From positions 1 through 64,000 of the forward strand of contig JAWQRO010000016.1 of the NCBI GenBank assembly GCA_033557835.1: a stretch of 64,000 bases of DNA, in the 5' to 3' direction. Below are positions 47,535 to 59,181 of this stretch, piece by piece. Positions within the stretch are counted from its first letter, which is position 1. Every line of letters begins with the position of its first letter. The stretch comes from Helochares maculicollis (lineage: Eukaryota > Arthropoda > Insecta > Coleoptera > Hydrophilidae). The notes beneath the pieces were generated by a model. It searched no databases. It was given only the letters and a program-made list of their open reading frames with translations, and was not told the DNA's origin. Both the position numbers and the translations under genes were made by a program.

Positions 47535-48908
47535 GTATTTAAATTAATTTCGAAATTCTTTTAATTGGTGTTGGTTTTCCGCTTCGATTCATCAAATCTG
47601 CAAAGCCTTATGAACTTTTGGTTTATTCAAATTTTTCCCGGTGGTGTCGGGGGTAAACTATGTAGGGGGTTAAAAGAGGTAAATTGTACCGGGGAGCTTA
47701 AATAATTGAAACGATTTGAATAAACCAATTGCATAATTAACATGCAAAAGATTATGCGCTTAATTTTACTAATTTGAATGTTAAATCCATTGGACTGTTT
47801 TTGCACCATGGTGTATATTCATTCACACTTCCATTTATTGCAAATTTTCGCCATGACATTTTAATATTTATATACAAATCGATTCCACTACATTCGCAAT
47901 TTGTTTGTTTCCACCAGTTTGCATTTTGCACGTGAATTGAAAACTCATTTTTTCGCAATAAATATTCTGTGCCCCAACCCCCATCCAGCTGCCTCACACC
48001 CTTCTGTGCGTACCGGGGCGGGCGATGAAACTTCGATTTATCGAAACTGATGGATGCTTTAAACGAAGTGAATTAAATTTGGGCTTTATTTATATTTTCA
48101 ATAAATTTTCAGCGCTTTCCACACGAGCGGATGATATTATTAGGGGCTTTAAATTCAATCGCAGTTCTTTTACAGGAGGTTCTCCTAATTCACCGCAAAT
48201 TTGATTGCTGTAAGGCTTCATTATAGGATACATGGACATTTTCTATTCAGATTCCCCATACTGACTCAAACTTCTATGTGAATTGCTTAAATATAATTTC
48301 CTTGGCCATGCTAAATAATTCAATATTCATTTTATTAGATCAACTTAAATATTCAAACTATTATTGTATTTTTTAGAAAAATTGTTACAATTAAGCAATT
48401 TGTATAAAGTATAAACAACTAACTGATTGTAGATTTCTAAACTATAAATACTAAGTGTAAGACCAACTTTTGCATCCCTGAGAAGTTTCAACTGCATCAT
48501 ATTTATAATACATATATATTTATAACCTTTTCAAAATGAATAATTTTAGTCAGTTAAAATATTTTTAAAAGTTCTTTTGTTTTGTGATTCATTTTTACCA
48601 AGAAAAAGTACTAGCAACATAAACAAGATCAACTCCCAACTAATGCAATGGTAATTAGTGAAAAAAGCGGGATTAGTTATGATTTTGAACTTTCATATAT
48701 TCATAGCACTGGATGCCCTCTTGAAAAGTATTACGTATTTAAACGATAAGATAAAAGACGACAGAACCTTTCACACCATTTCTCTTAGTGTTATCGCTTC
48801 CATTTTCATGTACGCTGCTTTTGTGAAACTGAGTGTTTTGTTCGAGAGAAAGGCCTCATGTAGTGCAAAGCAGGGTTTCTAACGCAGTTTTACCGGATTT
48901 GTTCCCAG
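47535..48908. other. Intron; nothing coding seen
   Basis: 1.4 kb. A stretch with alternating G-rich and ATTA/TAAT-rich words at about 47630-48070 could be regulatory, but nothing specific was identified. Confidence 0.45.
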
Positions 48909-49077
48909 GTCGGTATCCTTACACATCCGGGTACCTCTCAGAGCCTGAACCCGGAGCCTACGATAGTGACGCCGCGTTGTCGGATCACAAATACGCGACG
49001 CTGGATCGCCGGCGCCTTCAGGCCAGAGATAAAGAGAACGAATTTATGTCTTCCACAATGCCCAGAAGCACTTCAAA
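48909..49077 (+). CDS. CAP: CAP exon: SGYLSEPEP…KYATLDRRR
   Basis: Encodes GRYPYTSGYLSEPEPGAYDS, then DAALSDHKYATLDRRRLQA and RDKENEFMSSTMPRSTS, leaving AA. The GYLSEPEP and KYATLDRR motifs complete the C-terminal side of the sorbin-homology region. The acceptor is tttgttcccag and the donor gtaagt. It is more GC-rich than its surroundings, as expected of a conserved exon. Confidence 0.95.
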
Positions 49078-52000
49078 GTAAGTACATTTCTTTTATCAAT
49101 ATGATGCGCATTTGAAAGCCAGTTTGGCACAACGCTATATCAATTTTGCAGAGTGTGTTTATGATTTTCTTGTTTATTTCCGCGGCCCAGAAAACACATT
49201 TCCTCTTAACAAATGAATGACCTGATAATCTATACTTAATTTATTGTAGATAGAATTTGCGAAGCTTGATACATGAAATAACTGGTTACATAAAGAACAT
49301 TGATGAAATTATTGGCACGCTTTTATTTAAACAAATCATTACTGTTAAATATGTTGTTGCTTCTCTTTAAATATAGGTACCCTCCTAAAAGAGTAATTTC
49401 AGTTTATTTATTTTCGTCATTTAGTTCCGATCTTAATCTTAATTGACTTAAAAATAATCTTTATGCAAACGTATAAAATCAATCACACGTATTTAATTTA
49501 CGGGACTGGTTTATCATACTTTGTAACATATTTGGCTTAAATTTAAGTATAAAAGGTAAATTGTTTTAAGCTCACACGCTGTAAAAGTGAGAACAAGTAA
49601 TTACTATTAGCATATCTTTTAATACTACATTGTATTTGTAGTCTGCATACACTTCGTGTAAATCGGGGAGTATCATTGAAAAATCAATCGGAATTTAAAA
49701 TGATAGAAAATTATTTTCAGTATAATTATTAGTGAGAAAAGTACAAACTATTTCGTCATAGCATTAGTTATTTCATTTTTCCTACATTAGTACAACTAAG
49801 CCAATTGAACCTGTGTTTAATCACATATATAAATAAGTAACGATGTAAATCTAGTTTTCTTACTTCTTGGTAAATATTTTCAACATAAACACAGTGAATA
49901 TATTTCTACTTGGTCTTCTTAATTTCCTTAAGCTTAGCAGAAATAAAGGAGCTTTTATAAGGAATCTAGGTGCAGTTTAGAGCTACTGTTAATATATTTC
50001 TCTCAAATATATCACCCAATTATACTTATCCATTATTTTAAACACAATATAATATCTCTCTTTGTAAAAGTCTTCCATAAAGCAATACTTACACATTTCT
50101 ATCACATTGATTCGGTTTCTTAATATACTTAACTGATACAGACAGGATAATTGATACACTTAATTTAATTGCAAGTGAGTTTCTGCTATATAAGGATCAA
50201 TGCCCATTCTCCATCCCAATTAGAACCTAGTAGAGATACTTCGTTTCTGCCACATACTACAATAAGGACCATTTAAATGACATTTGTTGTGGTGCGTTAA
50301 TCCTTAATGAAACATTTTTAGTATTGCTACTCAACAATATTCAAAGTTATATAGAGATTATCTTTACAAGCAGCAAATGATTGGTTCTAACATCAAACTA
50401 CTTTGCCTAGTACTTAATTAAGTACATCATGTCTTTTATACATCCATTATCATCTCGGTCTACTAAATTCTTCCAATATTAATATTCTACTTTACTTTAG
50501 TTTCATGGAGAAACTTTTCGCGATACTTTTTTATGTTTATCTAGTCTGTTCATAGTAGAACTTAAAAGCTCAATTGTAAGCGTTTTGTATACTGAATAAA
50601 GTTGATGGTCAGATAAAGTACATTCTGATTGTTGCATTTTGAATTCACTAACGACTGTCATAATTAGTAAGAGGTTACAAATTAATTAAAAATTGATTAA
50701 AGGCTTTAGGATCATATACTTACAAACATTGTGTAGAAACGAAATGATAGGAAAACTGGTCCTGCGTAATACATTTGTAAATGAAATTAGTAGCAAAAGA
50801 TAAAATGCTAATTACAAAATAAAAACAATAATAATATTTCAAAACGCCTAAAATCGAAACATCAAAAGCTGTAAATCGCCAAACATCAGGAGTCTAAAAA
50901 GTCAATAGATGGAAAGCTGTCAGAAAAAAATGTAACAAGCCTTCAAAATAAAATCTTAAGAACATACGAAAAAAATACGACTTAACTCTTTAAGAATACG
51001 AATAATCCTTATGGTTCCAGGAAAATCTACAAAAATTTGAAAATTTTTAATATTAAGAAAAGTTCATAAAAATGGAAACTTGTAAACGTCCATTTAAAAT
51101 ACCATGGTCTGAGATAAAGCTTTCTATTTGTGCTTGTTGCTTTTCTTTGCTGTTCTTATTTTATTTGTCATTTACTCTATAATATAATAATAAATTTACA
51201 AAAGAATTTAGCATAAAAATAAAAATCAAGTAAGTAATTCAATAAAGAATATAAACGGAGATTTATAATAATAATAAAAAATGAAGAAATGGAAAGTTAA
51301 GCCGCCGTATTTTTTAAGTACATTATTACTAAATGACATTATGTAATGTGCAAGTGAAAAACTATAACAATATCTCGAGAATTGCTAATAATCGAACACA
51401 CAAAAAATATAGCAGAGAGTCTAAACGCCTGCAGAATTTAAGTATAAATTATAAGTCAAAGAGCGATGAATGTTTCTGACTACTACAGAACTTAAGTTTT
51501 TAAAATCCTCAAGATTTATATATAATGGACATAACGGTTCTCATTTTATGTATACATATTTTTAAATAATTTTAGTAATAGTTTTTAGTTTTTAGTTGAT
51601 AGGTCAATTTTACGAAAATTATAATATAATATTATAATAAATTAATAAAACTTTAATACGTCTCGTTAAATAAGAACTTCTTGTACTTCGATCAAACTGA
51701 CACGTGTTGAGCGCTAGATTTTTGTGTTATTAACATTTTCTTATAAAACCAAACAAAATATGAAATAAATAGTTTAAACTGAACGATGTCTTTAAACATT
51801 TCTACGATCATTCTATTAATAATATGAATTGATATTTGAAACACCTACAAGACTATTCGGCCAAAAATTAGCAGTGAACGGAAAGTAATCTTAATATAAA
51901 GGGTGCACTTTACAAATTATCATTACGATAGATCCAAAGTCTTGTATTGCAATCTGTAAGTTAAAATTAATTTTCAGACGCTATATTTTCATACGTTTTC

Positions 52001-53699
52001 AATTATTATTGCTTTTTAACATACCTAAAGCTTAAAAATGTTTCATCTTTCAAGTACCAAAAAGTAGCACCTTTGATGTTCTGATCTTAGTTCTTTAATT
52101 GCATAGTTTTAAGAGGGTATGTGTAAAATGACAGCTTAGTAGTTCTATTTTAACGCCTTATAAAAAAAGCTGACAATTGTTTAGGTTTCGGAAGTCTTAT
52201 AAATCTTAATGTTTCATACTGATCTACTATTTTGCTATTAGTAATGTCTTTTTTTCCAAATAGCTTCTAGACAAACTCTCTCGTTATGAAATAATTTTTC
52301 TTCTGAAATGACGAACTAAGCTATATTCTGTCTCATAAAACAATATTAAATATTAAATATTAAAATACCTTAGTATCAAATCATAAGTATTCCCACACTA
52401 TAAAGTAAAAGTAACAAAAGCCACATTAAAAGAATGGATGAAAAAACCAAAAATGATATAATTGTTCTGTAATTTCAAGATAACGAACTTTGAAAAGATG
52501 AACAGTACTGTTTCCTCTGATTAGGATTTACGTAGTGTTTTGTTTGTCTGAAATCTTCTGATCAAATCATTTGTTTTATATAATAGAATTTCTCTCACAC
52601 TATTCCATTAACAGCTGCCTTTAATATTTCTTAATAATATGTCTTTTAATTTAATAAAAACCAATACTAAGTCTTAAAATCCTGAGCTTTATACTGCCAA
52701 AATATAGGCTGCACTAGAGCCAAGCCATCAACAGTTTTAAAACCATCCGTAAAAATACTGAGCTGAGATATTATATTTCTACTGCTACAGAAACAGATTT
52801 ATACAATTGCGAATGAAATATGAGCTCCTTTGCACCCTATCTATAGTCATAGTTATACATTTGAAATGATTATTGACAATTATGCTCCCTTTCTTAGAGT
52901 CCAAGTTAAAGAATCTTGCTTATCATTTGTAGCCGTAATCAAAATTTTAATCAAAAAATGTTCACAGGCCTTGTCATTAAGTAGAAGACACCTGCAGCTT
53001 TAGCCATCTTCAATTCAAAATGTAATGAATCAACGGTGTCTCCCAAAGGCCAAATTTTCATAGCATAAGCACACATTTTATCTTAGAATATTAAATATTT
53101 GAAGCGAAATAGGCTTGCTTGCTGACTTTTGAGAGTTTCGAACCATAAACTACAAGATGCAACTAGCTCAAGGCGTCCTCGCTACTTTATGGAGCTTCAA
53201 GTGAAACTGATACAAGGGTTTTAATTTTAACATGTACTTGTAAGTGCAATATTGTTTTAAAATGTTTGCAAGAGCGGTTCGTGATTCTCCGATTTTCTAT
53301 AGCAATAAATTGCAAATTTCATTTAAATTGTAGAACTTAGGCATTATTTAGTAATATAATAGAGAAGTATTTTACATTCTATGTAGCAGGAAAATATTAC
53401 TCCTTTATAATCTAAACAACATTAAATGAGCTTGGAGTCCACTGTGCTAATAAATTCATTGCTGAAGTAAAAAGCAGAGAGGGGTTTATAAAGTATCTAA
53501 AATGCACGAGTGTAGATAATCGTTCATATTTTTTTTGTAATGTTTAGTTTTCATTTATCTGCTATTACTATAGTGACAATAGCGTGTAATAACACCACTA
53601 ATTCTTTGAATATTGTTTAAATTGTTGTACACATTAGGCCTGCCATTCAGTTTTTTCTATGCTTTAGTAGAATAATTTGAATTTACCTCTTCTTTGCAG
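49078..53699. other. 4.6-kb intron; nothing seen
   Basis: Uniformly AT-rich, with no recognisable repeats, transposon fragments or coding frames. It ends with a good acceptor (tcttctttgcag). Confidence 0.5.
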
Positions 53700-53814
53700 A
53701 TACACTACTGAAAATGTGATAAAGCACAGCCGGGACGTTTATAAAAATCAACCAGGACGAATAGAAAACTATGTGCCAGGACACTCGTCTATATCAGAAA
53801 AAGAAGCCAAAGAG
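53700..53814 (+). CDS. CAP: CAP exon: PGRIENYVPGHSSISEKEAKE
   Basis: The first base completes Lys (AA+A). It then encodes YTTENVIKHSRDVYKNQPG, RIENYVPGHSSISEKEAKE. The GRIENY-PGHSS-SEKEAK motif is a highly conserved CAP core segment. The donor is gtaaat and exit phase is 0. Confidence 0.95.
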
Positions 53815-54215
53815 GTAAATTTTAATTAAAACTTTTATGAAAATGTATTTTTCATAATCTGTATATTCAGGTATCCCGTAACCTTATCGATGTACACTTT
53901 TTTGCATTTTGTGTCGTTTTTTTTGCCTGCAGCGCAAAATCATGATGGCATTTTTGTACCTAATTAATTAGTAGAGGCAACAGATATTAAAATCTATACA
54001 CATAAAAAGCTCTAAAATTCATCTGTGTAAGCGAGGCGCTTGCTCAACATACTGCTAACACGAACTTCCTCAAATTTTTTTAAATTTTTAACACAGTACT
54101 AAAGGGCGATTCCAAGCTAGGCAGCCCGAGATCGTTTGGAATCGCCCGCTCTTTTTCTCTACATACAAAACGTACTGTCTTAGGTGTCATACTAAAAACG
54201 AATTTTCCATTTTAG
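53815..54215. other. Short intron containing a strong hairpin
   Basis: 401 nt. A perfect 12-bp stem (54104-54147) lies 68 nt upstream of the acceptor of the 33-nt microexon. Confidence 0.6.
54104..54147 (+). promoter_or_regulatory. CAP: Intronic RNA hairpin, 12-bp perfect stem
   Basis: GGGCGATTCCAA (54104-54115) and TTGGAATCGCCC (54136-54147) are exact reverse complements around a 20-nt loop. AAA before the left arm and CTCTTT after the right arm could extend it loosely. It is GC-rich within an AT-rich intron and close to the acceptor of a microexon. A role in microexon splicing is inferred, not shown. Confidence 0.6.
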
Positions 54216-54248
54216 TGGTGGGACGAAGTCATGGATATATTTGACGGG
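54216..54248 (+). CDS. CAP: CAP 33-nt microexon: WWDEVMDIFDG
   Basis: The acceptor aattttccattttag precedes TGGTGGGAC and the donor gtacgg follows. It encodes exactly WWDEVMDIFDG, phase 0 on both sides, and follows SEKEAKE as in CAP orthologues. The length allows in-frame skipping. Confidence is high because the peptide is a family hallmark. Confidence 0.9.
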
Positions 54249-56161
54249 GTACGGAACACAATTTTTATATATTTTTCCTATATTTTCCATCAGTTTTTGT
54301 TTAGAATTATTATTAAAACATGTGTCTTATTTGCTTGACTTGTTGTACTTATAACTTTCAGATTCAAAATTGAACTATTATTACGAACAGTCTTTAAAAA
54401 TGCAATTACTTACTTATTGTCGCTACAATTCGACATTGCCATAACCACTCACAATTACTACAATCTATCCTTTATAGTTAGTATTGTGTTTACAATTTGC
54501 ATTACAATAAATTTGTTATTGCTTGAAAAATTTTAAAAATTTGCCACTCTTTTAAGGAAGTCGTTCGTAATATTGTTTGGGTTATTGGAAAGCAGTGAAA
54601 TCGCATTTATCCTCAAGGGACTATCTTTATCCACTAGATTTAATTATATTGATAAGCTTTCACCCACAGTCCTACTAACTGACAAAGGAAGGTTGCGGAA
54701 TGGAATTTAACTTTCCAAGCCTCAAAGATGTAAACGCCGTCTTGACACTATAATTTGTTAAATAAACCAAAGGTTAACTTGGATGTACTATATACCATAG
54801 CAATCTTCCCTTGCAAGCTGAGTGTAATCATCATCAGCTTCTGCCTCAAATTTCACTGATTTCTAGTAACAATCACTCTAACATCTCAAAATCTAAAACG
54901 TGGTCAAGGGTGTACTTACTAACGCCTTGTCTTGTCTTAACTTGCCTGGTTTCGGACATAATCAGTGGTTGGATGATCATGCAGCCTTGCCAAGTTACAA
55001 CTACATGCTCTCAAGGGCCATCACAAGAAGTGTAAGGAGCATGCACAACAAAACTCACATTTTGCTATTATGAAACACTTTCTATCTACCGAATTGCACA
55101 CTTTTTCTGTTCTATCAAATTGGTCTTCAAATTTAGCTGTAGATCCATAAAAATCATTTGCATTAAAAAACCAAGCCAACAAGGCCATTTATGTCAAATT
55201 TTATTTTACCAAATTCAATGAATTGTTTATTTATCGAATGGAATCATGAACGCCTTCGAACACAATCTTAATTAATTTTCTCCAAAATCAATCAAGCTAT
55301 TTTCGCATTTTATTTTTATCTACAATCTGCTAGAATGATTTATTACGGCAATGAAGTATCCCGTCTGCATGTGTGGTCAACTAAACTTAAAATATAAGCA
55401 GATATTATATACAATTAAATTAAAATCATATTAATTTTGAATTAAACCTAAGTAATCCATTCGAACATAAATTAACGCGATGCTATCTTAATAATGTCAA
55501 TGACACTGTTTTTAGGCAACAGAATTTCTTTTGTGGCCGGGAGCGTAATAATTTTTAATTGATTTTCATATAGTCGGAATGCATCCTTTATCTGTGTGTT
55601 CATATTTCGACAATATTTCAACAAGTATTGCGACAGTGCGTTCATTAAATGAATAGCATTCAATTTTCGGTTTGGAAATATTGTTAATTCATTTCATAAT
55701 TATAAATATTATTGTTTGCTTTCGTAATTTATTTACAATATATGCGTTTCAACACATTCTGGTGTACAAATTCACATTTCGATATTTTTAGTTTCCGCAT
55801 TCATTTAATTTAATCGCACCATAAATTTAGTTTTATCGTTTTTTAGAAAAACTAAACAAGAGCTACGACGTTAATCGTATAAATTCCATATAATTGTAAT
55901 AATCTATACATTTCATTCTATCTCTTTGCAATTTCTATTAGATTTAATTAATTTGCAACTTGGATTCAATGTTCACATCCACAAATGTGCACATGCTTGC
56001 AAAATTAATTTCTACAAATTTGTAGTCTACATTATTGGCACGAAGCATGACATTTACGTATTAAAAATGAAAATAATCGCAAATGCATGTAAATTAGTTG
56101 TACTAACATATTATTATGGTTGTTTGCCTGCAAACGATAATAACATTATGATTTATTTTAG
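54249..56161. other. Intron; nothing seen
   Basis: 1.9 kb, AT-rich, with only short random-looking frames. Confidence 0.5.
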
Positions 56162-56211
56162 CATCTAGAGCAACAGAAACATGTTCCACCGACAAGGAGC
56201 TTCATGAACCA
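56162..56211 (+). CDS. CAP: CAP exon: HLEQQKHVPPTRSFMN
   Basis: The acceptor tttattttag and donor gtgagt flank 50 nt encoding HLEQQKHVPPTRSFMN and leaving CA. Joined to A at 56837 this gives Gln and then ALKESGYESDS. It is short but in phase on both sides and placed correctly between two strongly recognised exons. Confidence 0.85.
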
Positions 56212-56836
56212 GTGAGTATTCACTCTATTTGAATTTAAAAAATATTTTTCCTCTTCTAAGACGATCACATATAAAATATTACCCTTTTGCGTTCGCTATA
56301 TAGACAATTTACTTTGATAATCGCAATTACGACCGAGCCAGTATACCTCAAAATGAAAAATTTGAAATCCCATTAACCTTTCCGCAAAAGCAGCCGAGGA
56401 AAAACATTTAATTAACCCAACCGTTTTTGCCAACATAACTCCAAAAGCCACATTATATCCCTTTATTTTAAATTACACGAAAACTCAAGCAAAGAACTTC
56501 CCCATCAAATTTTATTCTCCGAAATTCCCCGAGCTTACAAGAAGGAAAAACACTTTTATAAGGCCTGCAGCGACTCGCCTCGCGCCGCCCTCGGAAGAAA
56601 CCTGGGATTTAGAACCGCACACGTGGAAGATTTACCAGATATTAATTTCATATATCCAATAAGACAGAAACAATATCTACGTTCAAACAAACAAACGAAT
56701 TTAGAGGAGAATCCGGAAATTCTATCTCTTTGCCTCAATCTTTCGCTTTCAATATCAAATTCGCAAGAGATTTCTCAAAACCGATAAAAAACACCTCGTC
56801 TTTATTAAATTCAAGTAACGTTTAACTTTTTTGCAG
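56212..56836. other. Intron; nothing seen
   Basis: 0.6 kb. A GC-richer patch around 56560-56620 has open frames on the minus strand but no recognisable product. Confidence 0.45.
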
Positions 56837-57009
56837 AGCTTTGAAGGAGTCGGGCTATGAAAGCGACTCTACGTTAATATTTAGACGTAGAGACGACACT
56901 GTCCAACAACTAAATCCTCTGGAGCAAAAGGAAGTCTACAAAAGCATACAAAAAGGGGGGGACGTGCCCCTCCATGGCTTGAGAAAACCGGCCCCAGAAC
57001 GACCTAAGG
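56837..57009 (+). CDS. CAP: CAP exon: ALKESGYESDSTLIFRRRD
   Basis: Encodes ALKESGYESDSTLIFRRRD, DTVQQLNPLEQKEVYKSIQ, KGGDVPLHGLRKPAPERPK and leaves G. The ESGYESDSTL-FRRR…L-P-E-K-YK-IQKGGDVPL(H/F)GLRKPAPERP block is a strong CAP signature. The acceptor is acttttttgcag and the donor gtgagt. The frame stays open for 48 codons into the intron, but this adds no conserved sequence. Confidence 0.95.
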
Positions 57010-59181
57010 GTGAGTATCAACTTAATTATATTTTTATACCTTTTTTCTTCCCTTTTTCGCTATATTTCACTGGAATTATAATTATTACGAAAGAAAAAGG
57101 TAGCTTAAGGATTTGTGATAACAGGATGTTTCAATTTCATTTTCTTGCATAAAATGGAAACATCTGTACACAATCGATTAACTGCGTGCTCTTCCTTAAC
57201 TTTCAGATTTTAATGCAATTTTGTTTTTATTTGATTATTAATTTGTGTTGGTCCTTTTTTAAATATATTTAAGCAAGGTGGTGAAGGGACTAAGTAACAA
57301 CTAATCAGCTTTAACAGGTACTTTGAATTTAATTTTTTAATTGAATTGCATGCTTTTTGTGCTCTCGGCTTATTCAAGGAGTGGAGTTCTTTGTAGTAAC
57401 ATGAGGTTTGTGATTGCATGTTGAACGTCAATATCTTATTGGGTAACTGAACTATTCTCTTTAAATTGTGCACTATTCTAAAATGGGTCGAACCATAAAT
57501 TCGGAATGTGTCAATATAATCATCCTGGCGCCAATCGAACCGCTGACACTCGTCCTAGTTCGAAAGAAAATATGGGTTTTTGATCGTTTAAGTTCGCTTG
57601 AGCTTAAAACAAATTCAAGGGTAATTGAGTATGGTTTGATCCATCTTGAACACCTGATTTCCTGAATTTTTGATAAATGTGAAAATAGATGTGACTGAAT
57701 GTAGTATGGTTTGCGTTTTTCTGCCCTTTATTATTTTCGACACTCCTTTCATTACATCCATTCTAAAAGTCTGATTTTTAACAAGCCATTATTTATCTCA
57801 AAGTCAATCTTTACGTAGAGCAGTATAGTTATTCTTAACACTTCTATTTGCTCAAAAGTACTATGTATTGTCGCAAGGATAAAATACATCCAGGAGTAGT
57901 GTCTTAGGGAAATATTTTTAATAAATAGCCCATTTAAAAGTATAAGTTTATATTAAAAATTTTTAAGCGTATAAAATAGTATCAACCTTCTTATATTTCG
58001 TAAAAGTTAATACTAGTAATCAATTGGAAAACTAAAGTTAACATAAATAGCAAACCATAGATAATAATAAACATTTTTATGCATATTGTATGTGACAAGC
58101 AAAGTGAGACACAGTGTCAATGATTTTTTCATATCCAAGAATACCAGGCTTGTTTTTGAATCTGTAAGGAATTTAACTGTTTACTGCTTAAAAGCGAAGT
58201 AATCAATTTCCGGAACAAAAGTACCTTCAAATTAACTTTTCTTTGCTCTATTTGTATGAAAATCAAGGTAAAACAATTAAGTATCTAATACAGTTTTAAA
58301 TCTATACTAGACAAAATAAATAAATGCATTGCTTAATGTATTGCTGTCAATACACCTATACAATCTTAGTCATTTAAATCTTATAATTCGATGAAAATAT
58401 GATGAAACATCCAAGAAACAAAAATATAGATACTTAATATTGTAAAATGATGAAAATAATTATATGATTGAAATTAAAGAAGACTTTTTACATGCCGAAA
58501 AGCAATTATTGTTTCCTAAAATTGTATCACTTAAAATTACGATGTATTTTTTTAAATAAAAAATTATTGTTCTATAATTTTATTTAAATGACAAATATTT
58601 TAACAAGATTATATAATTACTGCGGAAGCTCATACATACACTAATGTACTCCTAAAATTTGAATTCGTAGAAATATTATATCTGTATTATTACTTTCAAA
58701 ATTAACATTAACTTTGCACAATCAAAGTTAAAATAACTTTTTTCATCTTTTAAGTTGTTTTTAATTATTTCCATATTTCGATAAGTTATTGCCTGGCGTT
58801 CTCAGAAGGGAAAAAGACGAAACACCAACAGCTTGAGGACGTTGCCATTACTTGCTTTTTTGACCTCCTGCTAAACGCTTGAAAAACTTTAAATGTTAAG
58901 AGTGAAGATATTATCAAAAAATACATCTATAGTATTACTAAATTACCACTTTAAAAACGCAAACCAGGCCTATATCTTATTCAACTATTTTCACACAAAT
59001 TCATCACATTAAATCAAATATTTCTCACAATATGTGCACCAGCACACTTTCCAAATCCAAAAATAGCACCCACAAGAACATTTGCAAACCAATGCAGCAG
59101 CATCCATTCTTCTAGATAACCTCAGCATCTCCATTTTAAACATCAAAATTAATCTTAATAAATCATTTGATTCTTTCACAG
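57010..59181. other. 2.2-kb intron; nothing seen
   Basis: AT-rich. Small open frames around 57468-57665 have no recognisable product. The acceptor at its end is gattctttcacag. Confidence 0.5.
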
